Shown: positions 36,746 to 48,689 of the stretch, piece by piece | Layout: the number at the start of each line of letters is the position of its first letter | Position numbering within the stretch: position 1 is the first letter of the stretch | DNA from: Paragonimus skrjabini miyazakii | Taxonomy: Eukaryota > Platyhelminthes > Trematoda > Plagiorchiida > Troglotrematidae | DNA length: 64,000 bases | Assembly: GCA_014338405.1 (NCBI GenBank) | Contig: JTDE01002405.1 | Coordinates: 1 to 64,000 of the forward strand | Direction: 5' to 3' | Made by a program: the position numbers and the translations under genes | Notes under the pieces: model-generated | The model's input: the letters and a program-made list of their open reading frames with translations, nothing else | The model's database searches: none | What the model was told of the DNA's origin: nothing

Positions 36746-38539
36746 CAAGGTTATAGATGAACTGACTGTGAAATAGAATTACTAACCATTATGGGTTTTC
36801 TATTGAAAGTGTGGCTGTTTGAATATTAAACATATTTCACATTCGTGACTCTACTTTAGTTAACTTGAAACTCCATCGGTGTGAGAACAACACATTCAGT
36901 AGGAAACTAATGTTAACCAACAAAATAGTCATGCACCCAATATTGAGATCCAAATAAGAATATTTCTGTTACATTACGACATTATATATCATCTAACAGA
37001 GGGCACAAAATCAAGAGACACTGGCTCGCAGATCGTTCCAAAGACCGCGCAGTCAGTATTTACCGATGAATGATCTTATGTCAATGCAAAACAAAATCTG
37101 CTTGCCTTTTAGACTAAAAGATAAAGAGAAAACACAGTAACCGGCGTAACACCTTCCGTTGTTGTTTTTTTATCGTAAACTATAGGGGTTCACACCTGTC
37201 ATACTAATGCCTGGAAATCTGTGTCAAGCGAATAACCGCATTAAGTGAAACAACAGTGCAGTCACTTCCATTTGTGCTCAGGAGCGGTTTTAGTAGAAAA
37301 ATCAATGGAGTGTATTAATGGACATTTAGTTGGTTAGTGTTTTAAAGGTTCCATAACTTCCTCTACGTATAGTTTATTAATACCAACTATCTTGACAGAA
37401 GCATTTTCAGTTCTCACAGCAATATCGTCAGCTGAGTTCACAATTTGCGGTACTGAGTTATAAACCTTGAACCTTCTCTAAACGCTCACACTTATAAGGG
37501 GTACTGTATCTGATAGGTGTCACACATATTTCCCAGCGATCGTTAGGGAAATGTTCTTCTGTAGTCAATCAGAGAATGTTATTTTTATGGTTGGTCGTAG
37601 GGATAGCTACTCCTTTGACTAAAACTGGGCTCCCATCTAGAGAAAAATGTAGAACGGCGTGCTTCTGGACCAGATGCCTTGTGGTATCTCAGAAGTGAGA
37701 TGTCTGTTTCCGAGAACGGAGAAACGCCGATAGACCGGTGAGCAGAAAGGGTACATGAAAGCATAACCGGTGATTTGGGTGGCCAGTCGATATTTCCCTG
37801 AACATGTGTGTATAAACACGCACTTGTGAATCTTCTGACCTTAGTAACTTTAGATATGTTCACTCATTCCATTATCACTGCTAGCCCAGTAAGGAGTGCC
37901 TGCATTTGGCCAGGTCATTCAGCAACGCAAGTTCATCCACCGCATTTCCATAGACAATATGTAGATATGAACAAAGTTATGTAAAGAGGAAAACCACTTG
38001 ATGTTCTCCGGAACAACAGTTCATGCATTCTGATCACACCTGGAAATGTAACTAATTCTAAACATTAAGATAACATTCCTCAGAGCGGGATCATTGCTTA
38101 AGGGGTTAGACAGACAGGTATGGAAATGAGAATTGGAAATATGGGAATCTTGGTTACCAGAGCAGCCCCAACCTCAACAGAAATTGTTTTTGAACATACA
38201 AGGAGATTTTGAGCCCGGCTAGGTAGAGTTTGGACAAACTGCACTGTACAAACGTAAGGTAAACGACATCCTTACCATTTTTGAGAATTTAAGTCACTCA
38301 AGCGCGTTACTTTTGAAGTTGAATCAAGCGCATCTAAGCCTCAGGCCAAATAGAGAGAACGATTTAAACACCTGCCTGCCGCGCCTGGACATTCCAGTTA
38401 GCTGAAGATCAGATGACACGACAGAAAGATCTATCTGCGGAAAGCCTTCCTGGAGAAAAAACCATTATATCCGTTTCGAAAGCTTCTGTCTAGCACGATG
38501 GAACAGAAGCAGAGTGGAGACTATGCACGGATGACAGTC
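36746..38539. other. Unassigned DNA
   Basis: No recognisable domain. Frames such as 37585-37863 (minus) are 92 codons or shorter and featureless. Confidence 0.4.
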
Positions 38540-38850
38540 TACTACTGTTGTGACCTCAAAAGACGCTTGGCCTACAAAGTTGTTTATTGCACGAACTCTC
38601 GTACAGTTTATGTTAAAACATTGTACAATAAACACGTACATTCATTTTCACGGCTGATGTGCATTCACACACACTGGGTAGCAATACGTTGTTATTCGCC
38701 CTGGTGGCACTTTTACCGTGGTGTGTGCACATTATTCTGATAGTCGCTTCTGGTCTATCGTCTTCCTAGCGTTGAGGTTTGCCCCTTCAGTTCCCGAATG
38801 CACGCACTATACTAGTCACAAACGACGCTGCCTGTTAAACGACACTGCTA
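38540..38850. repeat. Dispersed 310 bp repeat, copy 1
   Basis: This aligns with 54,470-54,786 in the same orientation at roughly 70% identity, with small gaps. Landmarks are AAAAGACGCTTGGCCT at the left, GTTTATTGCAC, CATTCGCC-type sequence in the middle, TCTTCCTAGCG/TCTTCCTGGCG and a right end GCTGCCTGT. On the minus strand both copies keep traces of one frame (CAINEFPGQASFAVKTVV in copy 2, RAINNFVGQASFEVTTVV here), so the unit may derive from coding sequence read on the minus strand. Copy 1 has several stops. Family unknown. Confidence 0.75.
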
Positions 38851-38949
38851 AAATAAGGCTCCGCCAACGAGTGGCCCCCTACATTTATCAAGAAGTATAG
38901 CAGTGTCATTACCCCACGGATAAAGGTAAGAACGGTATCAAAGAAGACG

Positions 38950-39480
38950 GTGCACTTACTACTTTTCACGTTTGACGGCTGGTCACCATTGACAAAAAGA
39001 CGTGCAACAGCTATTGTATCCAGATCTTATAACCCTTCAAAGCTATGTATAACACAGCAAATCAAAACCTTACCATTCTCCTCGGTTATAAGCAAACAGC
39101 CTACGTCTGTCACATCCCATTGGATGTACAAATATTTTTATAGCTGCAGGATAATCTACATAGAGAAGACAAACCAACAGCTAGCTTCTTGTATCAAAGA
39201 GCGTGTTCCAAAGAGGTGAAAACACAAGTGGAAACTCTAAGCATTTCTGCAGAAGCCGAAGGACTGCAGCCAGAGTCAACAATGGGAAAACACAATCCAA
39301 ACACTAAACAGAGTTAAGGTTTTAATGCATCCTCGATGAGTTTTCAAAGCAACTGAAAACGCATTCCCCGGCCTATTGAGGCTTTGCTTATCAGGTCTGA
39401 AATACACTTTTGTGTTCCCAAACAATCTGTGGTGACATTGCAGCTGCCCTGAAAGTCAGAATTTCCATATTCGATTCATT
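38950..39480 (+). mobile_element. Penelope-like endonuclease fragment
   Basis: The plus strand shows the C-terminal third of a PLE. TSVTSHWMYKYFYSCRIIYI precedes EKTNQQLASCIKERVPK, corresponding to the family pattern SHxIYxFxCxCxxxYIGxTxRxLxxRIxEHxPxW; the GIY-YIG glycine is replaced by Glu and the EH pair by ER. About 130 bp further, MHPR, a stop and VFKATENAFPGLLRL correspond to the block before the C-terminal signature. RT and linker are absent. It is a 5'-truncated relic with lost nuclease residues, adjacent to an RTE 3' end. Confidence 0.72.
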
Positions 39481-39689
39481 TTCTTGTTTATTTGTGTCAC
39501 TCGTCAAGCCAATACTTTTGCCTTATGGGACCTTGTCTATAACTCTGACAATATTTATATGTGCATATTTGATCAGAAAGTAAATTCACTATTTTACATA
39601 CTCGTGGAAATTCGGTTAAAACGCATAAATTTGGTGTTATTTCATAGTTGAACATCACATCATAAACCAAATATATGATCTTTTAAAGA

Positions 39690-40405
39690 GTATCCCAGTG
39701 GATTACAAATCATCGTTGGTGTCGGAAAGAAGTCCGGCTACCGATGGAAGGAATAGTTTATAATGCTTTTTTACGTTGTTTCGTTCTGTGGTTCGGAAAC
39801 GTGGCTTGTTGGTGACGAAGACATAAACATATATGTTGTCGTCGACCCTAGTTGTCGCTGACAATTTGACCGCATCAAGGGGACCGTTCGTCGGCGTGTG
39901 CTCCAAAACGCTCAGGGCGCACGATCAACTGATCAACTAAGTTGCACAGACTGCGATGGTTGGGTCACACACTTTACATGCCGGTTGAGTGTTTACCGTA
40001 CAGTATACTCTATACCGAGACCACCAACAGTAGGATGTAACCGCATGGTGATCAAGCAACAAAATGGTCACGGAATATGAAGACCATGCTTGTTCCATTG
40101 AGTGAGCAGGTGTTCGCTGCCTGGCTGGTGTACTCGTAATCACCAAAACCGCTGGTTGAAGACGCATTTCCAGATGGAAGTGTGCCTCAGTCACGGGCTT
40201 ACCAGTATCCGTATCATATCTAGTTATCCCATCTAGTCCTCTTATATTATCAACGCTATTATGTTTATTAGTGCTGCCACTCTAACCTATTCAACAACTT
40301 CTCTTCTTCTAGAATATTCCACGTTGAGTTGAGCGGCAGCCGAGCCACAGTACCTTCTGGTCAGGCTCGTGGCTGTTATAATGACGATGATGAAGAAAAT
40401 GCGGA
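39690..40405 (+). mobile_element. RTE/SR2-type retrotransposon 3' end (RT C-terminus and 3' UTR)
   Basis: Frames on the plus strand give LPMEGIVYNAFLRC, FCGSETWLVGDED (usual LLYGSETWP), VRRRVLQNAQG, then KLHRLRWLGHTLYMPVECLP (usual LRWLGHVLRMPxxRLP), KWSRNMKTM, and after a frame change LPGWCTRNHQNRWLKT (usual LPGWGPRDxxxRWLET). This is the normal C-terminal region of the RTE polymerase that follows the RT core. About 200 bp of untranslated DNA follows, ending in ATGACGATGATGA at 40,380-40,392, the kind of short repeat tail seen at RTE 3' ends. It is heavily 5' truncated. It looks like a different subfamily from the 52 and 62 kb copies. Confidence 0.87.
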
Positions 40406-40879
40406 CAGCTCACTTTAAAAATATCTAAAATGTATACAGATTTTGGAGTTTTTTCTGGAATATTTCTGCTGCCCAACACGAACGTGACTCAGTGGTGTAT
40501 TCGGCAAACGTATTGGATAGATGTGTACATACAAATACAAACATCTTCAGTCACCGTGATCTTTTCTGCAGCTCTTCTATAGTTACATTGCATTATCCCT
40601 CAGATGGTTTGTCATTTAGAGGACCATCAACTCTTTCAGCAGCCACTTTCTGACAATTAATGAGCCAATTTATATAAACTAAACTAAACTGGTTAGATAA
40701 GTGAACATTCACTTCGCTAGTGTCAATATCAATTTCGTGCCGTTCTTCTTCAGGTAGTTTGCCCTCAATTTCCGAGTGGGAATAACAGTGACCACTTATA
40801 CTTTATTGTGAACCATTACCAACGTTCAGAATAGAACTTCGCCGGTAACCAACACCGGAAAATCCATTTTCCAGAACAT
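40406..40879. other. Unassigned DNA between two transposon relics
   Basis: No motif seen. The terminal inverted repeats of the neighbouring Tigger-like relic would be expected around here if it were complete, but I could not identify them. Confidence 0.4.
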
Positions 40880-41420
40880 CGGGAGGTAGTCCATATCACA
40901 ATGGTAAAATGAAATGCAGCGCATAGGAAACATGAAACTCTGAAGCCGGTCTGCAGTCATAATTAACGTCAGTTTGCGCCACGTGTTCACGATGAAGCTT
41001 CCGAAACTGGCACTTGAAAGACTGAATGAGTCCGTGATCTATCGGTCGTACGACAAGCGTTTTATTTGGAGAAAAGAGCGCCAATCTGATGTCAGATAAC
41101 TGTACGGTGTACCCTTGAGGATTTGTGCTGAACATAAACATATGATTCGTCATCGTTGGATCATTCTTCTTCTGATCAAATCACACAATCATTTTTGAAA
41201 TATTAACTTTGCCATCAACGTGTTCTTACAAACGTGTGAGCGGTTTAAAACTGATGGTACGGAAACATAAAATGAATCTGTATTTCCCAATAAACACGAG
41301 AGGAAGTTTTTCGTCGGTCATGCTGCAACCGAGCAGCAACTTTAGTGTCTCATTGTAATTTTTTGCCGCGGTGCAAAATCGCAGTTTAAAATCGAAATCA
41401 AAAATATCCTTAACGTTATC
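40880..41420 (-). pseudogene. Tigger/pogo-like DDE transposase fragment
   Basis: Reading right to left: a frame with NYNETLKLLLGCSMTDEKLP and LVFIGKYRFILCF matches the ERLTxLLGCxMTGxEKLPLLVIGK segment of Tigger/pogo (CENP-B/jerky-related) transposases. A stop follows. Then MFMFSTNPQGYTVQLSDIRL stands where the family has LLVDNCPxHPxxxxLxNIxL. SPNKTLVVRPIDHGLIQSFK (usual PPNTTSxLQPLDQGVIxSFK) and CQFRKLHREH follow. These are cut-and-paste transposases that act on terminal inverted repeats; the second catalytic Asp (in VDN) reads Ser here and the DNA-binding domain and first Asp are not found. It is a dead internal fragment, the only DNA transposon I can identify in the window. Confidence 0.85.
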
Positions 41421-41813
41421 CTCGTTTGTACAGGATTGCAGATTTCATAAAAGTTGATCGGCGTCGCTTTTGCACTCCTCTCGCTTTGCCACAAATGTAA
41501 AAACTATTAAATCAACCAGTGATGCTAACCTTACATATATTCAACCCATATACCTGATTCCGACGACGAAACCACCCGTGTGGAGTTTTAAATCCCTACT
41601 TGTTCACCCTGTTAAGCAAACGGATAGCCGTTCGGAAGACAACTACCTCTACTATGAGAATCTTTTCATGTTTTGTTTCTCACACTTTTATGAACCATTT
41701 ACATTTGACCTTGTTCATATTTTCATACTTTTCATCCAGCTACAAATGTCACGGCGTCACGATGACTCAAGCATCCATGGCGTCATCCGAAGTCTAAATG
41801 TAACCGTTTAGAC
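41421..41813. other. Unassigned spacer upstream of the best preserved PLE
   Basis: Two overlapping plus frames (to 113 codons) are open but show no PLE or host motif. The 5' untranslated part or terminal repeat of the PLE would be expected here. Confidence 0.4.
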
Positions 41814-43480
41814 AATGAAGTTCAATTTGAAAATTTGCATGCGCAAATAAATGGACTCGCTACTTCATCAGAATTTAATGCTGAACACTGTAAGTCTACT
41901 ATCGTGAACGCTTGCTCTACTTATCTGAATAACAAGGTACCAAGGTGCAGCTTATTGAAGCGTGAACACTTAGATGCTATAAGAGAGTTACAATCCAACC
42001 AGAATATTTAAATCATGAATCTTGACAAAGGAGAGGGAATAGTTATACTTAACAAAACTGATTACCTTACGAAAATGTCGTCTATCCTATCAGATAGCTC
42101 AAAGTTTCAGAAAACGGGAAACGATAAAGATAGAACGACAGCGATAGAGAAAAAACTATCCAAGTTACTCTGTCAAATGAAACAAGCAAAAGTTATCGAT
42201 GCTTCAACTTTCCAGCGTATCAGACCTACGGGAACGGTCATTCCACGATTGTACGGTCTTCCCAAAATTCATAAAGACGGAGTGCCATTAAGACCGATCC
42301 TAGACATGTACAATTCGCCGTATCATGCTTTAGCAAAATGGCTAGTGGAGATATTAGAACCGATCAAATCACGACTAACTCCTTTTAGCCTAAAAGACAC
42401 CTTCGACTTTGTAAACTCAATCGATTCAGTGAATATCGGGAATGACAACATGTTGTCCTTGGATGTGACTTCTCTGTTCACTAATGTTCCATTGCAAGAA
42501 ACCATTGACTATCTGTGCACCTATATCGAGAACAATCGAATTGATGACGGAATTACAGAGGAAAAATTAAAAGAACTATTGTTGTTTTGCCCTTGTAATG
42601 TTCAATTTCAGTTTAATGGAGAGTTGTACAGGCAGAAAGATGGGGTAGCAATGGGTTCACTTCTAGGTCCGCTACTTGCAGATATATTTATGGCCGAACT
42701 AGAGACAACTGAACTCAAGCATATCGCAACTAAGTGCAAGCTTTACAAACGCTATGTGGATGATATTTGTTGTCTTCTTCCAAACGATTATGATCCCCGG
42801 GCCATACAAATGAGTTCAACAAAGCACATCCGAATATAGAAATCACCGTCGAGCTAGACCATCACAAAAAACCCTCATTCCTAGATGTTGCGTTGTTTCG
42901 TCAATCAGAAGGAACAAGTCAGAGATCAATTTGTAGGAAAAAGACGTGGACGGGTCTGTTGAACAGAGCGTCAAACGTCTGTGCGCATGACATTCTCCAG
43001 GAGGAAGTGAGATATATTCGAGAAACTCTCACTGGAAATGGATACCCTGAGAGATTTACAGACAAAAATCTGCATTGCGGTAAGAAACCCGAACTTGTCC
43101 AGACAGCGGAGAAAAAGCCGGTTTTCATTTGTCTCCCATACAGAGGTGAGGTTAACAGTGAAGTTTATAAACCGTAGATTTTCAAACGCGGTCGAGAATG
43201 CCTACCCTGCAGCGAGGTTTATCGTGTCGTTCAACACCTGTCCAGTACTGGTGTGACGCCTTAAGGATATTTGGTCCAAGTTCTCTTCGTCTATCTGTAC
43301 CTACTCTCTTACCTGTTGTTGTCAAGCAGTTTAAGTTGGGAGGACAACAAAGCGGTTGTCGGAGAGGATTCGTGAACACCTACCGAAATGGCTTCGCAAC
43401 GGCTCGAGAAAACTTATTTCCATTGCGATTGGCTTCCAATTATCCGGTGAGTAACGGGAGGGTATCTAATCCTCAGATCT
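41814..43480 (+). pseudogene. Penelope-like element, best preserved copy (RT, linker, GIY-YIG)
   Basis: An N-terminal region (67 codons, one TAA) runs in frame into a 274-codon RT frame beginning NLDKGEGIVILNKTDY. RT blocks follow in order: PRLYGLPKIHKDGVPLRPIL, LDVTSLFTNVPLQETIDY, DGVAMGSLLGPLLADIFMAE and YKRYVDDICCL, with the catalytic Y-V-D-D codons intact at 42753-42764. A one-base frameshift near 42,810 leads to NKAHPNIEITVEL, FLDVALFRQ and ICRKKTWTGLLN, then KPVFICLPYRGE. After another frame break the endonuclease reads TCCCQAV, stop, VGRTTKRLSERIREHLPKW, the GIY-YIG core. The C-terminal -LCxQKQF- block is not found. The RT is nearly intact; the stop and shifts make it a recent but non-functional copy unless they are sequencing errors. 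Confidence 0.95.
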
Positions 43481-44489
43481 GATATGACTGCAGGTTTACT
43501 GAGTCACCACGGGAAAACCGTGTTAAGCCAATACTTGCAGTCTCATTAGCGTTACAGCGATAATGACGAGCTGGTTTATGCATGTTGCAGCTAACATAAA
43601 CGATGTATTCGATGAGCTTTTTAGCAGCTGTAGCTACCAGACCTTGTAGTTGTCATTCGGTATACCAGCACTTGATCTGAGATGGTGGACGAAAACTTGA
43701 ACCATGGGTTCATCTTACCTTGATTGGCAGCCGTAGGCTAGAGTGAGCATGCTATTGCAAACGAAGAAATTAAATGCCGAAGGTTTGCACTACTCATTTA
43801 CACAATGTGTATACAATAATAGTTTGTGCAATGTGTAGTCTATTTTTCTCGTTCAACTACACCAAGCACAAAGCTATTGGATTGTACCTACGAAATGCTA
43901 TAATACCCCGTATTTCCCACTCCTTGGACAGAAACGGCTATAGGATCGGGCTAGTAAATTACAAGGCGACACCTCAACAGGAAAATTCGACAATTCTGAA
44001 TGTGTTCATCTCGTGTATCACAGTTCAACACAACAATATTGCACATATGTTCCAGATTACTTAGGACAAATGAATGTAAACAAGGAGGCCAACTAAACGT
44101 CAAAGATGCATGACATCAAAATTCATGATAAACAGAAAAAGATACAACGGTAAGAGACCACGTGATTTATGGGAATATTTTTAAAAGCGCCATGAGCAAT
44201 TTGATTATGCATGCACAACTTATACACGCAACATATTTCATCCAACTTGTAAGAATATGCAATCAAAAAAGTGTAGCAATTCAAACACTTGGAGATTCCG
44301 GAAGTTATATGGGATTTGTGTATAAGTTAAATGAAGAGTATAAGATATGTGTGAAAATTCCTATAAGATCAAAATTAACGATGTGATGAACAACTGTTTT
44401 CGATAGTTCTTTCTCAAGTCAATACAATTACATAGGATTCACCAAGATGACATGAGACAAAGCGTAAAAACAAGAAGTGGCTGTTAACG
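43481..44489. other. Unassigned DNA between two PLE copies
   Basis: The left part may be the 3' untranslated end of the upstream PLE. A 96-codon frame (43774-44064 plus) has no domain that I recognise. Confidence 0.4.
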
Positions 44490-45590
44490 AATGACAATCG
44501 GATGGGGTAGCAATGGGTTCCCATTAATGGCGGACATATTCATGAGCAAATCAGAATCCCAACTCCAGTCAACCATTCAGTCTCCATATGTACCACCGAT
44601 ATGCTGACGATATATCTGTTGTTACAAAGTCACAAGATGATTTAACAACCATGCTTCATGTTTTATTGTAATATACACTTCACTGCCCTTGATTGCAAAA
44701 GAGGAATCTAACGACGGATTCCATTTCTTAGATGTCAAGTTGACCAGACGTCGAGACGGTACACTGAGTAGGTCGGTATACCGCAAAACTACATGGACGG
44801 GTCAATACACTAGATTCAGTTGTTTTGTGTCCATTAAACGGAAGCGAAATCTAGCACAACTCCTGGAAACTAGGGTGAGAAAGATTTGTTCGGATGAGGC
44901 GGTGGAGCAAGAACTGGAAGCAGTACAAAACCTATTTGAAAAACGGCTATCTGGAGCAATTCATCACTACAAATATGATAACGAAAATCGCGCATGAGGT
45001 AAGTACCATACATGAAAGAAAAGGCATGTTTATAAAACTCCCGTTTAAAAGGAATACTCTAGCAGATCAGTCTAATCGGTGCATGTACCAGTCACTTAGA
45101 CGTATGTTTCCAAAGGCAATCTTAAGAAGTTGGTTTACAATGTCGATGTTAAGCTTGCGCCTGAAAGACAAGCTACCAGTCTACGATCAGTCAGTGCTCG
45201 TGTATTAATTCTCATGCTGCTGTTAAACTGCAGAATATGTTGGTCGTACTACCAGGCGCTTGTCAGAAATGATCAAGGACCAGCATCCAGATTGGATTGG
45301 AACTGGTTGTCGCAAATCATTTACTAGCGCCATTGTTGCACATCTAGCTGACACCAACCATCCCATAGATATTAACAAACCATTCCGGGTTGTTTACAGA
45401 GTTGCCAACACAACCAAGAACAGTGCGTCAGTGCATTCTGGCGACCGCCGAATCGATTGCTATTAGATTATGTAACCCTAACCTGTGTTCCCAAAAGAAA
45501 TTCATTCAGTCCTCGCAACTTTCGTGGTCACAGATCAATCACATCCAATCTAATAACAACCATTCGCCCTTGACCGTGTGACGTAACATC
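44490..45590 (+). pseudogene. Penelope-like element, second copy in cluster, degenerate
   Basis: The element starts inside the RT with DGVAMGS, then in another frame LMADIFMSKSESQLQSTIQ. HRYADDISVVTKSQ follows with the catalytic Y-A-D-D intact at 44600-44611. FHFLDVKLTRRRDGTLSRSV and YRKTTWTGQYTRFSCF begin a 102-codon frame, continued one frame over by KGMFIKLPFKRN and LKDKLPVYDQSVLVY. The nuclease reads AEYVGRTTRRLSEMIKDQHP, TSAIVAHLADTNHPIDINKP and FRVVYRVA. The C-terminus is ATAESIAIRLCNPNLCSQKK. Residues differ clearly from the 41.8 kb copy (YADD against YVDD, LCSQKK tail), so it is a different PLE subfamily rather than a duplicate. It is 5' truncated with at least four frame changes. Confidence 0.92.
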
Positions 45591-45888
45591 CAGCTAACTT
45601 CCGGTCTGGGCCCAACCAATTATTTTGTGCAGTCTAGTATACGATATTTTACTAGGAACCCATGATGTAACTTCTGCAATTCCCAAAGTTATAAAACATA
45701 ACGTGACCCACCAGAACGGCAATCAATTGACTGTTCAACAGTAGGTGTATCTCTGGAAGTGTCACGTAAGCTGAACAACTTGGATAATAAAGAAATTTAA
45801 AAAAGTTGGCTATTTGAAAAGTACTAATAACAGATTGATGGATAATCCCGTTAGTAAATAAGTCCGTAAGTTTGCCGATTGACTGCAG
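45591..45888. other. Unassigned DNA
   Basis: No feature supported; the last 20 bases contain a fair 3' splice site (TTTGCCGATTGACTGCAG). Confidence 0.4.
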
Positions 45889-46150
45889 GTTATCTCCCGT
45901 CATTTCATGTCAAATTTTTGATAGATCAGCAGTTGTAGTTGCTGGCAAGATATCTCTGCGGTTATACACTATAACCAAAATCCAGAGTTTTGTTGTAAGG
46001 GAGGCAGACACTATGGTGGTTTCACTTACATCCAAGGATCCGTCGTCAGTACCAGTGGTACGTCTGTTTTCATGCGGATGTATGGGGTCTTCTAGTGATT
46101 CACCATCAAACAGATTCCGAACAAATTATTTTGGAGATGTTCCAATCTAA
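45889..46150 (+). CDS. Possible exon of a WD-repeat protein (WDR24-like start of propeller)
   Basis: A 3' splice site (GATTGACTGCAG) is followed by an open frame that continues to a TAA at the right end; TTTTGTT|GTAAGG at 45,995 is a good donor and would give a 106 bp exon. The first 35 residues contain CQIFDRSAVVVAGKISLRLY followed by TITKIQSFV. That is the pattern of a first WD blade strand (hydrophobic VVVAG, then an aliphatic-x-x-Y-x-I strand), and it resembles the N-terminal blade of WDR24, a GATOR2/SEA complex subunit of nutrient signalling, as I remember it. The match is short and I found no later blades in the window, so the family name is tentative. It is the host-exon candidate I trust most. 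Confidence 0.35.
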
Positions 46151-46443
46151 CTACCAAAATGTATCCAGAGGGATATAGTAGTAGGATATTACTTGTTTAT
46201 ATCACATAGTCAATTTGGTTGCCGGGCATGTTTAGGGCAAAGACAAACTCGAAAGAGAATGAGACAGGTTCCTTCAAAGCCATCATAAACAAACAGGAGG
46301 TAAAGAATCCCCAAGACATTCATATCTTTTAAAGAAAAAATCAAGTTTCAAAACGCATCGTCAGAGTTGTAAATTGAAGGTAGGTAGCAGTTCAAGATTA
46401 TAGGTAAACCGTGGGCAGCGGTTGCTGCTTCCAGAGAGTCATG

Positions 46444-46445
<2 letters not shown>

Positions 46446-46481
<36 letters not shown>
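46446..46481. repeat. (TA)n microsatellite, longest in the window
   Basis: About 18 uninterrupted TA units are read directly. Long pure runs are usually polymorphic. No element end abuts it. Confidence 0.95.
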
Positions 46482-46483
<2 letters not shown>

Positions 46484-48689
46484 GGTTGTTTCAAATATAT
46501 CAATATCTGTAAACGAACACGCGCAGTGTGTTGTATGAGAATTCTGAGGCATATTATGGATAATAGTTTTCATCACATGTTTTACCTAATTGAAAGAATA
46601 TGAATTGCTGCCAGCTAAGGGTGTCCAACAGTTGTATAAGATTTAATGAATGTACATACATAGAAATTGAACGGAAGTAGAACAGCGTCCAAGGATTAGA
46701 GATATCTGAGGTATGAATGTCATGTGATGATATTAATACGATCTTCATATGGTGGGGAAACTGTTTCGACCAATCCGGTTGATGATCTCCCTCAGAAGAG
46801 AAACACGTCTTGTGTGTTATTCGAGAACAGTGCCAAAGACATGAATAATGGTTTGCATGGGTCACATTGGAACATCCATGCTAGTGATCAAGTGCAGCTC
46901 TAATCAGCATAACATAGCTAGAATCGTTGTTCAATTGATCTATCCTAGGGTGAGTGAGCTGGTCTTCCGTGTCTACAACCATAATCTCTGGAGTTTCAAA
47001 AATAGATTTCTAGGGGACTGTAAGCGGTAGCAACATGGAAAGCTTCACCATCTATTGGGGAGATGTACAAAGTAAACAGAGGTCCAGGTTTTTTTAAACT
47101 CCAACCTGTTTCTCATAATTATGTATGCGGTTGGTTGGATGCTACTGCCAGTTGACAACATGACTTATTGTCCCATTGAGACGTATTAATTTGAAGAACT
47201 AGCAGGCCTAGGCAAAGTGAAGCAAGTGGGATTGAAATGCAATTAACTGCCAGTTTTGTTACTTGATGTTCTAACGGCGACAGTAACCCCTGAGTGAGTA
47301 GCTGACCTAATTTTGTAATATTGTCGAGTAGAAGAGGTTAGTTGCCTGGCTGCATATGGAAATTCAAACTTCCCGTTGAACACCAGGGGCAGTGATCCAT
47401 GGTATGTGACTCGTTGTAGAGTTGTCCACCTGCACAATGCAGTCAAGGTAACCCGGTTTGGTAGAACTGATTGATTGTCCGATATGATTGATTGTGGCTA
47501 CTTGGATTATGAGGGCTGAATGGACGCCTACCAAATCTAATGCTGCTATGGAAGTCCTGCTGAATAAAACTAAATGAGACGATAACTGACGTGTGGTGTT
47601 AACGGTTGACGATTAGGGCACAATTTCTTGGATGAGAAAAGAGGAAGGATTGCTAAGGAATCATAGATACACTGCCATGACCGACACTTATTTGTTACAC
47701 TGTTGTTCCTAACATCTGCTCGAACATTCCCACTTTAAAAATTTAGACGCCTTTTAATACTTACCTCCGATCGATTTATCAGTGTGCTGTGGGCCACGCC
47801 AGGAGTGTTGGCGTGACAATGGAAGCACTTAATTTCGACTGCCCCAAGTAACCATGCCTGGTGAGCGTAATGCTACCCGTTTATGCAAGCCTGAACACAT
47901 GTTCAACTCTCTACAACTTTAAGAGTAGGTTTGATATGTTGATCGATTTCAGCCATTATTTACACTGACGGGGACCAACACTCCGTTTATGATTGTCAAA
48001 CAGCCAGCAAGTTTGTTATCCAGGTAACTACGGTTGGGATCAAAAAGCAAAAAAATAAAGTGCGCCAAAGACAACTGCCATGCATAAGCTCTAATCCATG
48101 GCTGTCTATCCAATACTGATCAGTAGTGTGGAAGGTTTGATAATTGTTGATATGATACTTGCGTGAAAATGTTATCTCGTAACCGAGACAGAATGGTTTG
48201 TATCGTTTACTAGCTGAAGTGTCATCATAATGGAAGATGCGTTTCAGATTGCACTAAAAATCGGAGAGAATTCACAAGTAGCTTGCTTGTTTGTAAGGGG
48301 GAAATAAGTAAGGTTCCGACACGTTGTACTCTACGCTTTAATGGCATTACAGCGCTTGTTAGACGTGTCACTCACATTGTGGGTCAGTTTTAATCTAGAA
48401 ACGGGAGTTCTAATTCTTCTGCCTTCTTCAGTACTGTAGTTACTCATTGATGTAGTTACTCTTGATGTAATAGCCTTGCTGTACTTACTAATACATTGTT
48501 GGAGGCGTCTACTGTCCTGTCAGTATTTCCCAGTGGACTTGATTCTAGCAGTCTAATGGTTTTCGTGCATAGCCATCACATTATAAGAAAATGCGTTCTA
48601 ACTACGTTCTTTGTAAGGCATTAGACAGAAGCCTTCTGACTACATATACTATCCGCTCCAAGTAGGCTCCTCGTAGATAAATTTGATCT
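46482..48689. other. Unassigned DNA
   Basis: There are frames of up to 103 codons on the minus strand (46554-46865) without recognisable domains. A small perfect hairpin CACGCCA/TGGCGTG lies near 47.8 kb. No transposon motif is seen. Confidence 0.4.
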
